Source of the DNA: Psychrobacillus glaciei
GTDB lineage: Bacteria; Bacillota; Bacilli; Bacillales_A; Planococcaceae
Direction of reading: 5' to 3'
DNA length: 64,000 nucleotides
NCBI RefSeq assembly: GCF_008973485.1
Contig: NZ_CP031223.1
Span: 124,001 to 188,000, forward strand
Below the pieces are notes generated by a model. The model searched no databases. It had not been told where the DNA came from and saw only the letters and a list, made by a program, of their open reading frames with translations. The position numbers and the translations under genes are program-made. Of this stretch, positions 42,955 through 53,036 are shown in pieces. Within the stretch, counting starts at the first letter, position 1; each line of letters begins with the position of its first letter.

Positions 42955-44515
42955 GTTGTCGTTCCCTCATTTCAGTTCCGTTTTTTGACTGGACAATATG
43001 TAATTGCCCCCATCGTTTATTCTCCACAGAAAAGTCTTCCCGGTTATGTGCACCACGGCTTTCTTCTCTAAGCAATGCTGCATTTACGACAAGCTTTGCA
43101 GTTTGAAGCATGAATAGTTTTTGAATGTTTTCGATACTCCATTCATCCAACGAATTAACAATGAAACTCGGATGATCATATTCGCTTAGCCAGGTTTCGA
43201 GTACCTCAAGTTCTGAACGCGTTCGAATAATTCCCGCGAAAGCCATCATCTTTTCTTGTATTTCCTTTTTATGTGGGAATAATGGTGTGTTTAGAGACGA
43301 TGTTTTCATTGGATGAAAAGAAGTAACATCCATTTCAATTTTCACTATCTGCTTATTCAAATGAATCGCCAATTTCTTCCCATAATAAAGGCCTTCCAAC
43401 AAGGAATTGCTGGCAAGTCTATTGGCCCCGTGAACGCCAGTTGCCGCTGTTTCACCAATTGCGTACAGGCCATCAATGGAGGTTTGACCAACCGAATCGA
43501 CAGCGATTCCTCCCATAAGAAAATGGCAGCCGGGAGCTACCGGAATTTTCCCGCTTTCTATTGAAATCCCATTCTTGTTGCATAACGCTGTAATTGTCGG
43601 AAACTTTTCTTCGAATTTGGCAATCATCGAGATGTCCAAATAGACATCATTTCCTGCCGCTCGTTGATGAAATATTTCCTTCGCGACAATATGGCGTGGC
43701 GCCAAATCTTCAAGTGAATGCTTCCCCTTCATCAAGGCCATCCCTGATTGATCTATCAATCGGGCCTCTTCACCCCTTACAGCTTCGGAAATCAATCCTG
43801 TTGTTTTCCCGTTTATATAGAGAAGAGTTGGATGGAATTGGATAAATTCCATATCTATAATTTCTGCACCTGCTCGATATGCCAATGCCACTCCATCTCC
43901 TGCAACAGAAGAATCGTTTGATGTGAAAGAAAATAATCCACCTATTCCACCGACAGCTAGAACGACATTGTCACTAAAATACACTTCGTTATTGCCATCT
44001 GCATCTTTCGCTTTAATACCAATACATTTTTTTGAATCGGGTTGAATTATGAGCTCGTATACAAAACAGTTTTCCATCACATCAATCGTCGGTCTGATCG
44101 AAGCGATGAGATGTTCCATCATATGTTTTCCAGTGGCGTCACCGCCGCAGTGAACAATTCGTTTTCGACTATGAGCACCTTCCATTCCTAAAGCCAATTG
44201 ACCGATTTTATCTTTATCAAATGGAAGTCCAGCGTTTTTCAACTGTTCTATGAGTGCAGGAGCATTTTCGACGAGTTCACGGACCTCTTTTTCGTTTTGG
44301 AAGTCACACCCTGCCTTAATCGTGTCTTCATAATGAAAAAACGGTGCATCTTCATTTCCGATTGCAGCTGCAATACCGCCTTGTGCCCTGTATGAATTAT
44401 TCGCCCGTCTCGTAGACTTTGTAATAACAAGCACGCGAGACTGGTCACTTAGGTGATTAGCAAGCTGCATGGCAGCAATTCCGCTTCCGACAATGATGCA
44501 ATTGTACGTTTTCAC
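42923..44515 (-). CDS. nadB: L-aspartate oxidase
   Basis: FAD flavoprotein oxidising L-aspartate to iminoaspartate for NadA. Dinucleotide-binding start IIVGSGIAAMQLA, the succinate-dehydrogenase-like active-site pattern in YRAQGGIAAAI and MEGAHSRKRIVHCGGDATG, EFIQFHPT, and GANRLASNSLLEGLYYG near the FAD site. 530 aa. GTG start after GGGGGA. First gene of the operon, divergent from nifS with NadR-type sites between. Confidence 0.94.
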   Translation of the reverse strand: MKTYNCIIVGSGIAAMQLANHLSDQSRVLVITKSTRRANNSYRAQGGIAAAIGNEDAPFFHYEDTIKAGCDFQNEKEVRELVENAPALIEQLKNAGLPFDKDKIGQLALGMEGAHSRKRIVHCGGDATGKHMMEHLIASIRPTIDVMENCFVYELIIQPDSKKCIGIKAKDADGNNEVYFSDNVVLAVGGIGGLFSFTSNDSSVAGDGVALAYRAGAEIIDMEFIQFHPTLLYINGKTTGLISEAVRGEEARLIDQSGMALMKGKHSLEDLAPRHIVAKEIFHQRAAGNDVYLDISMIAKFEEKFPTITALCNKNGISIESGKIPVAPGCHFLMGGIAVDSVGQTSIDGLYAIGETAATGVHGANRLASNSLLEGLYYGKKLAIHLNKQIVKIEMDVTSFHPMKTSSLNTPLFPHKKEIQEKMMAFAGIIRTRSELEVLETWLSEYDHPSFIVNSLDEWSIENIQKLFMLQTAKLVVNAALLREESRGAHNREDFSVENKRWGQLHIVQSKNGTEMRERQREHTEIEIYA

Positions 44516-44539
44516 TCTAATCCCCCTAAATTTAACGAG

Positions 44540-44562
44540 TGTCTTTACACCTATCTTTACAC
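44540..44562. promoter_or_regulatory. NadR operator between nadB and nifS
   Basis: Two TCTTTACAC units in direct repeat (44542-44550 and 44554-44562, 12-base period), in the short gap between divergent nadB and nifS. In B. subtilis YrxA/NadR represses both transcripts from this gap in response to nicotinic acid, through similar TTTACA-containing sites. A minus-strand promoter (TTTACG, 17 bases, TGTAAA) overlaps it. Confidence 0.65.
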
Positions 44563-44615
44563 ATAACGTAAACTATGGCAAGATGAATTTATACTTTTAC
44601 TTGGAGGAGTTATAA

Positions 44616-45767
44616 TTGCATTATTTCGACTATGCAGCAACAACACCATTACATCCGGAAGCTTCAAATGTGTACGTAAAACTTTCTCAAGCATGTTATG
44701 GAAATACGAGCAGTCTACATGAAGTGGGCGGAAAAGCACAAAATATACTCACTTTTTGCCGTGAGGAACTTGCTGGTATGCTTGGTGTGGAATCTGCTGG
44801 GGTGTATTTTACTTCGGGTGGTACAGAGAGCAATCTACTGTCTATCATTTCGCTTGCTAAAGCGAATAAACATAGAGGAAATCATATTATTACAACGTTA
44901 GGTGAACACCCTTCCGTTGATTCGGCACTCGACTATTTAAAAGAGGATGGATTTACAGTGACCGCAATCCCATTTACGAAAGATGGATTTGTCAATCTTC
45001 ACTTATTGGAAGAAGCGTTAACAAGTGATACAATTCTCGTCAGTGTGCAACATATAAACCCGGAAATTGGCACGATTCAACCGCTTGAAAGAATTGCTGC
45101 AATCTTAAAAGAACGCTCTATTCTTTTTCATAGTGATTGTGTGCAATCGTTTGGGAAAATAGATTTGAAGCCTATTGCAAAAATCGTTGATAGTTTAACA
45201 GTTTCGAGCCATAAGGTCTATGGTCCAAAAGGGGTTGGGGCTGCGTACATCAATCCACGTCATCGACTTGTCCCAGTTTTCCCTGGACTTGTCCACGAAT
45301 CTGGATTTAGAGGAGGGACTGTCAATGTCCCTGGTATTGCAGCATTTGTTACAGCAGCGCAACTAACGGAAGAAATGCAAAATAATAATGGAACATACAG
45401 TGATTACAGAGATGCATTTCTAAAAAAGATTGGGGAATACCCAGAACTATTTACAATCTATCAGTCGAACAATATAGATCAACAACTTCCACAAATCATT
45501 GGACTAGGGATAAAAAACGTAGAAGGGCAACTGATTATGCTAGAATTGAATCGACACGGATTTGCTATTTCAACTGGCAGTGCGTGCAAAGTTGGACAAC
45601 AGCATGCATCGAAAGTAATGATAGCGTTACAAGTTGACTTGCAAAATGCAAAGGAATTTATACGAATTTCTTTTGGCAATGGAACTACCTTGGAAAGCAT
45701 CGATGCATTAGCGAATGCACTCGTTCAGATTGCACGGAAAATCCATGCACCAATTGTGAAAAAATGA
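44616..45767 (+). CDS. nifS: Cysteine desulfurase NifS-type, dedicated to NadA cluster assembly
   Basis: PLP enzyme that takes sulfur from cysteine. In B. subtilis the homologue beside nadBCA matures the NadA cluster. YFDYAATTPLHPEA at the start, the PLP lysine in SSHKVYGPKGVG, and the active Cys in STGSACKVGQQ. 383 aa. TTG start after GGAGGAG. Overlaps or abuts nadR downstream, so the two are co-transcribed and both probably NadR-repressed. Confidence 0.93.
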   Translation: MHYFDYAATTPLHPEASNVYVKLSQACYGNTSSLHEVGGKAQNILTFCREELAGMLGVESAGVYFTSGGTESNLLSIISLAKANKHRGNHIITTLGEHPSVDSALDYLKEDGFTVTAIPFTKDGFVNLHLLEEALTSDTILVSVQHINPEIGTIQPLERIAAILKERSILFHSDCVQSFGKIDLKPIAKIVDSLTVSSHKVYGPKGVGAAYINPRHRLVPVFPGLVHESGFRGGTVNVPGIAAFVTAAQLTEEMQNNNGTYSDYRDAFLKKIGEYPELFTIYQSNNIDQQLPQIIGLGIKNVEGQLIMLELNRHGFAISTGSACKVGQQHASKVMIALQVDLQNAKEFIRISFGNGTTLESIDALANALVQIARKIHAPIVKK

Positions 45768-45787
45768 CAGTGCAAGGAGGCTATATG

Positions 45788-46327
45788 ATGAATGAAAATG
45801 AAAAGATTTTGGGAGAAGAACGTCGAGAATTTATTATCCATACATTGCTTGCTTCGAGTAAACCAATTACCGGAAGAGAACTTGGAGAAATGACTAATGT
45901 AAGTCGTCAAGTTATCGTAGGGGATATTACACTACTGAAAGCTAGAAATGCACCGATTATCGCTACAAGCCAAGGTTACGTATATATGCATGCACAAGTG
46001 ATCCCCGGAAAAATTAAAAAGACTATCGTTTGTCGGCACACTCCTGAGAAGACAGAAGAAGAACTGAACATTCTTGTCGATAACGGGGTTACTGTTAAAG
46101 ACGTTAAAATTGAACATCCCGTATACGGCGACCTTAGTGCATCCATCATGGTGTCAAATCGAAATGAAGTGAAAGAATTTATCAAAAAAGTTGGTGAAGA
46201 AAAAGCGGTTTTCTTATTGAATTTAACGGCAGGCGGCATCCACCTTCATACCATACTAGCAGACAGTGAAATACAAATAAAAAATGCAGAAGAAGCATTA
46301 AGAAAAGCAGGTATCCTTGTCGAATGA
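45788..46327 (+). CDS. nadR: Transcription repressor NadR (YrxA), niacin-responsive
   Basis: 179 aa. N-terminal winged helix (ERREFIIHTLLASSKPITG, NVSRQVIVGDITLLKA) and a C-terminal 3H domain with the three His-containing motifs CRHTPEKT, KIEHPVYGDL and GGIHLHTIL, the nicotinate/metal-binding signature. Start 45788 lies 7 bases after AAGGAGG; ATG 45785 is equally in frame. The open frame extends to 45764, overlapping nifS. Expected target is the operator at 44540. Confidence 0.93.
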   Translation: MNENEKILGEERREFIIHTLLASSKPITGRELGEMTNVSRQVIVGDITLLKARNAPIIATSQGYVYMHAQVIPGKIKKTIVCRHTPEKTEEELNILVDNGVTVKDVKIEHPVYGDLSASIMVSNRNEVKEFIKKVGEEKAVFLLNLTAGGIHLHTILADSEIQIKNAEEALRKAGILVE

Positions 46328-46345
46328 CAGATACCTGTTTTTTTT
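46308..46345 (+). terminator. Terminator overlapping the nadR end
   Basis: CAGGTATC / GATACCTG stem spanning the stop codon, followed by T9. Confidence 0.8.
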
Positions 46346-46583
46346 TAGAAACATAGATATGGTATTCAAGATGCTTTATAAATTTTCGAATACACCATTC
46401 GTTCTAAATATTAAAACTATTCTAAAATTAATGATAATAATTTGACGGAAAGTATACATAAATACTCATTTTTTTAATAAATCTTATAGTTTTTATAGGA
46501 AAGGATGTTTATAATGGTATTAAGTACTAAGAACTATTATTAAGAAATATTAAAAGTAAATATGCACTACGAAAGGTGATCAA

Positions 46584-48227
46584 ATGAAAAACATACAACA
46601 GCTTTTTCAAAGCGAAGACGGCAATATAACGCAAAGAGAACAACTATTGGGGTTTGTAGAAAAAATATTAACTTCAATGGATAGTTTAAAGGATCCAAAC
46701 AAAACGATGCTCGGACCAATTCAAGAGCGTTCAGCAAACTTTTATAAAGAGATTATGGAAGATTTCGAAGTGCCTGAGGAAGGCAGAGGAATGAATCAAG
46801 TTGTGGGAGAATTGACTGACTTGATGAAGGGTCATCCGTATCATACAAGAAACTTCGTAACAAATGTTTTACCAATGGCAAGTATTCCAGGTGTCCTAGG
46901 TCAACTTACCAATTCTTTATTGAATGGTAATAACTTATGGGATGTATATGGTCCAGCAGCTGCTGAAAGTGAAGTGAAAGTGATATCCATGATGTCCAAG
47001 TTAGTCGGATATGACTTTACGGAAAGCTTTGGATATACAACTTGGGGTGGCCAAGGGGCGGTGTTCAGCGGCTTGCGTATGGCGATAGCAAAACAATTCC
47101 CACATGCTAAAGAAGAAGGTGTTCCAAATAACTTATATTGCTTTGCATCTGAAAATGCGCATTATAGTTTATTGAAGTCTGTTGAGGCTGTTGGGATTGG
47201 AAGCAATCATCTAGTGCGTGTTAAAGCAGGTGCAGATCACTCTATGGATATGGAAGATTTGAAAATGCGCTTAACGGAAGTAATCGAGAAAGGCGGCATT
47301 CCAGTGTATATAGTTGCTACTACTGGTGCAACAGATAACTTCGCCATTGATGATGTCAAAGCAATTAAAGAAATGGCAACAACATTCGAAGAAAAATACA
47401 ATTTAAAACCTATCCATATTCACGCAGATTCTGCTTTAGGCGGTTTTTATGCTTTCTTCAATGATTATGATTTTGCGAATAACCCACTGCACTTTGAGCG
47501 AGATGTTCTTGTAAGTTTGCAAAATATACGTGAACGCATGCAGTATATTTCATTGGCAGATAGCTTATGTTTTGATTTCCAAAAACTTGGACAAACGCCT
47601 TACTTAACGAGTTTGTTTTTAGTGAAGGAAGGGAAATATTTAGGATTATTAGATCTAGAAGATTTTGATACGCCATATGTAGGTAATCGAGGTTACGGAT
47701 CGTATCATACAGGATATACATTAGAATGTTCACGTATGGGTAGTTCCATAGCTATTTATGCGGCATTGTTGGCGTTCGGTAAGGCAGGATATCAACAATT
47801 ACTAGCAAATTATGTACGTGTTAATTTGGTTTTCCGTGAGCAATTAGCAATAAGAATCCCTTCTTTACAGGTGGTAAATGAACCGAATATCGGACCAGTT
47901 ACAGCATATCGATATTACTCGAAAGGTTTGAATTGGCAAGGAGAGCAGTCTGGCAGTTATATGCTTGCACAAGTTCAAGAGATCAATGCTTTAAATGCAT
48001 CCCTATTTGAAGTATTAGGCAAACATCGTGATGACGTATTTTTTGGGGATACAACGCGCGTTTGCACGGTAGCGGTTTCTGATTCTGACGAACTAGTGCC
48101 TGTTGCAGCAGCAAAATTCTTTTCTATTTCGCCATATACAGAAGTAGAGCATATTCCTGCGATGATTGATTCTCTGCAACAATCAATTGATACATTGGAG
48201 GCTTTACACCTTGAAACTGTTTACTAA
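46584..48227 (+). CDS. Group II PLP-dependent decarboxylase
   Basis: 547 aa, glutamate/aspartate/aromatic-type decarboxylase fold. [18 protein letters not shown] is the PLP-phosphate region, the His stacking on PLP is in [21 protein letters not shown] carries the Asp contacting the pyridine nitrogen, and the Schiff-base Lys is in [10 protein letters not shown]. The exact amino acid is not predictable. ATG after GAAAGGTG. Its 3' end overlaps the chemoreceptor gene by 17 bases, an unusual and tight coupling. Confidence 0.85.
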   Translation: MKNIQQLFQSEDGNITQREQLLGFVEKILTSMDSLKDPNKTMLGPIQERSANFYKEIMEDFEVPEEGRGMNQVVGELTDLMKGHPYHTRNFVTNVLPMASIPGVLGQLTNSLLNGNNLWDVYGPAAAESEVKVISMMSKLVGYDFTESFGYTTWGGQGAVFSGLRMAIAKQFPHAKEEGVPNNLYCFASENAHYSLLKSVEAVGIGSNHLVRVKAGADHSMDMEDLKMRLTEVIEKGGIPVYIVATTGATDNFAIDDVKAIKEMATTFEEKYNLKPIHIHADSALGGFYAFFNDYDFANNPLHFERDVLVSLQNIRERMQYISLADSLCFDFQKLGQTPYLTSLFLVKEGKYLGLLDLEDFDTPYVGNRGYGSYHTGYTLECSRMGSSIAIYAALLAFGKAGYQQLLANYVRVNLVFREQLAIRIPSLQVVNEPNIGPVTAYRYYSKGLNWQGEQSGSYMLAQVQEINALNASLFEVLGKHRDDVFFGDTTRVCTVAVSDSDELVPVAAAKFFSISPYTEVEHIPAMIDSLQQSIDTLEALHLETVY

Positions 48228-49908
48228 AATGAAAAGTTCGATGTTATATAAAAATATTTTAGTCTTTATTATTCCAATCGCCATATTCTCTGTTATTTTT
48301 AGTGTCATTTTATTCAGTTCATCTAGAATGATTATTAACAACTATGTGATTGAACAATTTGAAACTACATTAAAGTTGGTGTCTAATGATGTGATGGATG
48401 ATCTGGATTCCGATTTAGTTGTTGGGGCAGATAAGGATAATAATGAAGAATACAATTCATTGTTAAATAAAGTAAATGATGCGAAAGCAAAGCATAATGT
48501 TGAAAATGTGTATGTCCTTTCTCGTTCTAATGGAAAAGAACATATTGTTGCTTTAAGTGATACGGATTCTCACGGTGCAGATTACGCTTTTGATCCGAAA
48601 ATGAACGATGCAATTGATCAAAATAGTGTAGAGATTAGTGATATTTATACAGATGAGTATGGGATTCATAAATCTATTTTTGTACCGTTTAATGGAACAG
48701 ATATTATTTTTGGTCTAGATATGGATGCCTCTTTTATCTTGAAATTACAATCAACAATGCTCTGGCTTTGTATTGGCATAACATTCATTTTTGTTGCATT
48801 AGGCGCTCTCATTGGTTATATAGTAAGTAAAAAAATTACTAATCCGATTAAAGCGATTAAAGGTTTTGTAGACGAAGTCGCGAAAGGAAATCTAGCGGTG
48901 GAACGTTTAGATATTAAAGGAACAGATGAGATTGCTCAGTTATCGCTTGGGATTCACAATATGACAGATGATCTGCGTTCATTAATTACGCATATTGGAA
49001 AAAATGCAGAGATGGTTGCAGCAACTTCGGTGGAATTATCAGCGGGATCCGAACAAACTAGTGCGTCCATTCAACAAATTACGACTTCGATGCAAGAAGT
49101 AGCGGTTGGATCAGATAAACAGACATTGGCAATAGAAGAAGTGGAAAGTAATATTACAGCTATTTCTACAGAAATGAATCAAGTAGCATCAGATGCCAGT
49201 AGTGTATCTGCCAAAGCATTAAGTGCGTCTGAAATAGCGGAAAAAGGGAATCAGACAATTCAGAGTGCTGTACAAAAAATGGATACAACATCGGAAACCA
49301 TCCAAGAGACTTCAGAAGTAGTTAAACGATTAAGTGAATATACACAAGAAATTGGAGAAATCGTTTCGCTAATTACTGAAATAACCGATCAAACAAACCT
49401 TCTAGCATTAAACGCCTCTATTGAAGCCGCTCGTGCAGGTGAACATGGAAAAGGATTTGCAGTTGTTGCAGAAGAAGTGCGAAAATTGGCCGATCAATCA
49501 AGAGTAGCAGCCAATAAAATAAGCACACGTATTGAAACAATAAAAGCTGAATCTTCACATGCGGTTAAATCGATGGCAATAAGTTATGAGAATGTCAAAG
49601 ATAGTGCTACTACGTTCGATGAAGCAGGGAATGCATTTAAAGAAATTTCTATCGCAGTAACTGAATTGACGGAACAAATGAATGACGTCAACTATGCAAT
49701 TAAAAATATGAACAAAGGTGTAAGTAATATTGCGAGTTCGATGGAACAAGTGAGTGTTATTTCTGTTCAATCATCCGGTAATATCCAAAACGTCGCAGCG
49801 GCTTCTGAGGAACAAGCAGCTAGTATTGAAGAGATTACGGCTTCTTCTAATAACTTAGCTGGGATGGCTGAACAATTACGCGATACTGTTAATAAATTTA
49901 ATCTATAA
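48211..49908 (+). CDS. Methyl-accepting chemotaxis protein (sCache-type sensor)
   Basis: 565 aa. First membrane segment about residues 14-36, an extracytoplasmic sensor of ~150 residues resembling a single Cache domain, second membrane segment ~185-208, HAMP (~210-262), then the long signalling coiled coil with the hairpin tip [20 protein letters not shown] (continuing [14 protein letters not shown]). No CheR-tethering pentapeptide at the end. TTG 48211 has TTGGAGG 9 bases upstream inside the decarboxylase gene. It probably senses the substrate or product of that decarboxylase (inference). Confidence 0.9.
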   Translation: MKLFTKMKSSMLYKNILVFIIPIAIFSVIFSVILFSSSRMIINNYVIEQFETTLKLVSNDVMDDLDSDLVVGADKDNNEEYNSLLNKVNDAKAKHNVENVYVLSRSNGKEHIVALSDTDSHGADYAFDPKMNDAIDQNSVEISDIYTDEYGIHKSIFVPFNGTDIIFGLDMDASFILKLQSTMLWLCIGITFIFVALGALIGYIVSKKITNPIKAIKGFVDEVAKGNLAVERLDIKGTDEIAQLSLGIHNMTDDLRSLITHIGKNAEMVAATSVELSAGSEQTSASIQQITTSMQEVAVGSDKQTLAIEEVESNITAISTEMNQVASDASSVSAKALSASEIAEKGNQTIQSAVQKMDTTSETIQETSEVVKRLSEYTQEIGEIVSLITEITDQTNLLALNASIEAARAGEHGKGFAVVAEEVRKLADQSRVAANKISTRIETIKAESSHAVKSMAISYENVKDSATTFDEAGNAFKEISIAVTELTEQMNDVNYAIKNMNKGVSNIASSMEQVSVISVQSSGNIQNVAAASEEQAASIEEITASSNNLAGMAEQLRDTVNKFNL

Positions 49909-49920
49909 TATGTTAATGAA

Positions 49921-49962
49921 AAAAGATTCAATGGCCATATTTATGACCATTGAATCTTTTTG
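49921..49962 (+). terminator. Terminator of the decarboxylase-chemoreceptor operon
   Basis: AAAAGATTCAATGG / CCATTGAATCTTTT perfect 14-bp stem, then T. Confidence 0.88.
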
Positions 49963-50177
49963 TATATAGAGACATCTAGAGAGGAACTACTCGCGCTAGG
50001 TGTATTTTTTAAAAGATAAACTATATGAAATTGAGTTGCTGGGCTTACTTTAGGTGCTAATAACGACTGTTTAGGCGTACATAGATTTGCTAGGTGTTTA
50101 TAAGTAATGCTTTTCATCTCGCTAGGGCACTTCTAGCTACTCTTACACTTCCATGGTAACTGTGTAGCCGAAGTTTA

Positions 50178-50240
50178 GTCCAAAGCACTCGCGAAATGGT
50201 GAAGACAAGATGCACTTAAAGGAAGCTTGTGCTTTTCTTA
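50178..50240 (+). repeat. Dispersed repeat, second copy of the 14582-14645 element
   Basis: GTCCAAAGCACTC ... GTGAAGACAAG ... TGCACTTAAAGG ... CTTTTCTTA, about eight mismatches in 63 bases to the first copy. The rest of the gap 49963-50425 shows no gene, only several loosely recurring GCTAGG words. Confidence 0.6.
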
Positions 50241-50425
50241 AGTTACACCTATTTAGCTACAAAATGTTTTTAATATATGAATAATTTCGGTAATTTGAAT
50301 GAGATCTTATCAAGACCTATGACTGAATTCATAATAGGAATTTTCTATTATAGTAAAAATAGTAAGAATATTTATGAAGTAATTTCAAGACTTAAGTTGC
50401 TTCACAATATAAGGGGTGTACTACA

Positions 50426-51652
50426 ATGAAAAGTTTATATAACGATTCCAGTTTCCGACTAATTATTTTTGCAAATATTTCTTCCTCTATTGGATCTGGG
50501 ATAACTATGATTGCAATACCATGGATGCTCGTAACAAGTACAAATGGAAATGCAGTCTTTGGTTATGTCACTATATGCATGACCATTATTAGTTTCATCG
50601 TTACACCATTTATCGGTAATTTAATTGATAAAATGTCACGAAAAAAATTACTGTTGGTGAGTGAAATCATTTGTTTTGTATTGTTGTTATTTTTTTCAAT
50701 CATTGGTTTTATGGGGTTACACTATGAAGTTTGGCATTATATGTTCATTTACATGATAGGGAGTTTGTATTACACCATTTTTTATCCTACTATGTTCGCT
50801 TTAAATCAAGAAATTTTTAACAAAGATCAGTACAGATCATTAAACGGAACCATGGAAGTTCAAGGACAGCTTTCTAGCGTAATTGCTGGAGGCTTAGCAA
50901 GTATTTTATTATCCATTTGGGATTTACAATATATATTGCTACTAGATGCACTAACCTATGGAGCCGCAATCTACTTTTACTTAAAATTGCCGTATACTCA
51001 AATTAGTCTTCGTAAAGTTAGTAAAATCTCCAAGTCAAAAGGTACAGAAGGTTTAATGTATATGTTAAAACGACCATCCATGTTCATTTTTGTATTTTTT
51101 TCTATCATGCCATTTATTGGAGTAATGATCACGAATTACTTATTTCCTGTATATTTATCAGATGTGCTAAAATCTTCGGGTAGTTTATATGGCACTCAAA
51201 GTATGATTTATGGAATGGGAGCAATCATGGCGGGGATTATCGTGCCGATTATTGCTAGGAAATTTGGGGACGAAAAAACGATCATATACTGCATGATTAC
51301 TTACACTATTGCAATCTCTTTAATTGTATGGGTCAATATCCCCTTTTACTTATCACTTATGTTCTTTATTGCCATAGGAAATAGTGGAGCAAGAGTTGCC
51401 AGAAATTCTTTCTTAATGGACCAAATCCCGAATGAAATAATTGGAAGAATTGATAGTCTATTTCGGTCACTAGGACTATTCTTCAGAATTGTACTACTCG
51501 CTATCTTTACAGGAATGGTATCAACTGGTCAAATTATTTATTGCTTTATCATACTCAGTGGATTATTAATTATTGCTTCCATATTCGTATTCTTTTCTTG
51601 GAAGAAAGGTTTTGAATTAAAAAAGCAAGATGTTAAAATCGTTGTGGGATAG
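50426..51652 (+). CDS. MFS transporter, macrolide-efflux-like (MFS_3)
   Basis: 408 aa with 12 hydrophobic segments. N-terminal FRLIIFANISSSIGSGITMIA, the loop-2/3 motif GNLIDKMSRKKLLLVSE (motif A-like), and a charged central loop before segment 7 (KVSKISKSKGTEGLMYML) are as in MefA/enterobactin-exporter-like MFS proteins. ATG after AAGGGGTG. No adjacent regulator. Probably efflux of a hydrophobic or antibiotic-like compound; substrate unknown. Confidence 0.82.
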   Translation: MKSLYNDSSFRLIIFANISSSIGSGITMIAIPWMLVTSTNGNAVFGYVTICMTIISFIVTPFIGNLIDKMSRKKLLLVSEIICFVLLLFFSIIGFMGLHYEVWHYMFIYMIGSLYYTIFYPTMFALNQEIFNKDQYRSLNGTMEVQGQLSSVIAGGLASILLSIWDLQYILLLDALTYGAAIYFYLKLPYTQISLRKVSKISKSKGTEGLMYMLKRPSMFIFVFFSIMPFIGVMITNYLFPVYLSDVLKSSGSLYGTQSMIYGMGAIMAGIIVPIIARKFGDEKTIIYCMITYTIAISLIVWVNIPFYLSLMFFIAIGNSGARVARNSFLMDQIPNEIIGRIDSLFRSLGLFFRIVLLAIFTGMVSTGQIIYCFIILSGLLIIASIFVFFSWKKGFELKKQDVKIVVG

Positions 51653-51674
51653 GGTTAGATAAATTCTCATATCC

Positions 51675-51702
51675 TTGTATAAGTCTTTAATATATGTATA
51701 AT
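51675..51702 (+). promoter_or_regulatory. Promoter of the guanidine riboswitch transcript
   Basis: TTGTAT, 16 bases, TATAAT, placing the transcription start about 20 bases before the aptamer. Confidence 0.65.
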
Positions 51703-51730
51703 ATAAATTAATTGGATATGTAAATTGTTT

Positions 51731-51803
51731 TCTAGGGTTCCGCAACGAGTGAGTTGGTCTGAGACCGAGAGAAAACTCACAGCTTGCTGTGTCACGGAAG
51801 GAT
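51731..51803 (+). ncRNA. Guanidine-I (ykkC) riboswitch aptamer
   Basis: TCTAGGGTTCCG start, GGTCTGAGACCGAGAG core and the closing CGGAAGGA are the consensus landmarks of the ykkC RNA. ACTCACAGC pairs back to GAGTGAGTT in the P-stem. It stands directly before a terminator and two SMR exporter genes, the classical target. Guanidine binding should prevent termination and raise exporter expression. Confidence 0.93.
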
Positions 51804-51852
51804 AAAAGCCTGGGAGAAACTGTTAGACAGTTATCTCTTAGGCTTTTTTGTT
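51804..51852 (+). terminator. Riboswitch-controlled terminator
   Basis: AAAAGCCT ... AGGCTTTT with an inner GGAGA/TCTC stem and a T7 tract, immediately 3' of the aptamer. Confidence 0.9.
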
Positions 51853-51887
51853 TTTTATTTAAAGATTAGAAAGAAGGAGTTATTTAG

Positions 51888-52229
51888 ATGAATACTGATT
51901 GGATTAAGGTTTTTATTGCCGCTTTTTTTGAGGTTTTTTGGGTCGTCGGTTTAAAACATGCAAGTGATTTTTGGACCTGGACAGGAACAGTTATTTCTAT
52001 TAGTATCAGTTTCTATTTAATGATTATGGCTGGGCGAAAACTTCCAGTAGGAACTGTATATGCCGTTTTTGTAGGGATGGGTACAGCAGGTACTGTCATA
52101 TCGGAGATTTTATTGTTTGGGGAATCAATTAAAGTAAGCAAAATAATTTTGATATTACTACTATTAGCAGGTGTAGTTGGGCTAAAGCTGGTAACAAACG
52201 ACAGAGTCCAAGAAGGAGATGAGTTATAA
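51888..52229 (+). CDS. ykkC: SMR-family guanidinium exporter subunit
   Basis: 113 aa, four membrane segments. Key SMR residues: the membrane Glu in [15 protein letters not shown] (residue ~14), and the [17 protein letters not shown] region. In the guanidinium-exporter subtype a Trp follows near the Glu, as in FFEVFW here. It forms a heteromer with the next gene product and exchanges guanidinium for protons. ATG after AAGGAG. Expression controlled by the upstream guanidine-I riboswitch. Overlaps the next gene by one base. Confidence 0.92.
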   Translation: MNTDWIKVFIAAFFEVFWVVGLKHASDFWTWTGTVISISISFYLMIMAGRKLPVGTVYAVFVGMGTAGTVISEILLFGESIKVSKIILILLLLAGVVGLKLVTNDRVQEGDEL

Positions 52230-52543
52230 TGGCATGGATTTCTCTCATTATAGCGGGATTGTTTGAAATGTTCGGTGTCACTATGATAAACAAATTGCAA
52301 AAGGAACGTAATTGGCAATCGCTATCTTTACTATTTCTCGGATTTGGAGGAAGCTTTCTATTTCTTGCATACGCAATGAAAACACTTCCTATGGGAACAG
52401 CTTATGCTATTTGGACCGGCATTGGTGCATCTGGTGGAGCTATTTTAGGGATGCTTTTATATGGAGAATCGAAAGATTGGAAACGACTTGTTTTTATAGG
52501 AATGGTTTTAAGTGCAGCAATTGGATTAAAACTGGTTTCCTAA
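52229..52543 (+). CDS. ykkD: SMR-family guanidinium exporter, second subunit
   Basis: 104 aa, four membrane segments. Membrane Glu in IIAGLFEMFGVTMIN, GTAYAIWTGIGASGGAILGMLLYGES (shown here as the helix-3/4 region at about residues 57-82) and AAIGLKLVS at the end, as in YkkD/SugE-type proteins. Start overlaps the ykkC stop (TAATG). Together the two make the asymmetric SMR pair typical of Bacillus. Confidence 0.92.
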   Translation: MAWISLIIAGLFEMFGVTMINKLQKERNWQSLSLLFLGFGGSFLFLAYAMKTLPMGTAYAIWTGIGASGGAILGMLLYGESKDWKRLVFIGMVLSAAIGLKLVS

Positions 52544-52556
52544 GGATACATAATAA

Positions 52557-52590
52557 AACACCTAGTTAGAAAGTTTATTCACTAGGTGTT
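52557..52590. terminator. Hairpin between ykkD and the convergent small gene
   Basis: AACACCTAGT / ACTAGGTGTT perfect stem. The T tract is better on the minus strand (TTTTATT). Confidence 0.65.
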
Positions 52591-52613
52591 CCTTCTATTG
52601 TTTTCTTCTGTAA

Positions 52614-52790
52614 TCACTCCGAAACCTTTTGCTTGCGATTTAATAAATAAAATGCCGTTCCAGCAATAAATAAGCCTGTACTAAACCACATTGCGATGCC
52701 ATTCCATTCTCCGTTAAATAATGTAATATTCGTCAAAGTAATAAATTGCATAAAAACGATGATTATATATAAACCAGTTATCGGTTTCAT
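52614..52790 (-). CDS. Small two-pass membrane protein (58 aa)
   Basis: Starts MKPITGLYIIIVFMQFITLT and ends LNRKQKVSE. It has two hydrophobic segments (about residues 4-24 and 33-50) with a GEWNG turn between. ATG preceded by a strong GGAGGAA. No family recognised. The 222 bases upstream, toward 53012, hold no other gene. Confidence 0.65.
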   Translation of the reverse strand: MKPITGLYIIIVFMQFITLTNITLFNGEWNGIAMWFSTGLFIAGTAFYLLNRKQKVSE

Positions 52791-53036
52791 GTATTTTCCT
52801 CCTTCCTTGTAATTGCGAGTCTCTTTTCTACCCCTTCATGTTTTTAAAATCGTCGAAAGCATCCAATTATGTTTATATATGGGTTTCGATATTTATATCC
52901 AGTGTATCATGTATACTAAATAACCTCTATTTTTATTTCGGAAAATTCATATAATAAAAAATTTTTTACCTATTTTAATTCTGAAACTATTATTCTTTTT
53001 AACCGTATAATAGTGAGTAGCAAAAGAGGAAGAAGG

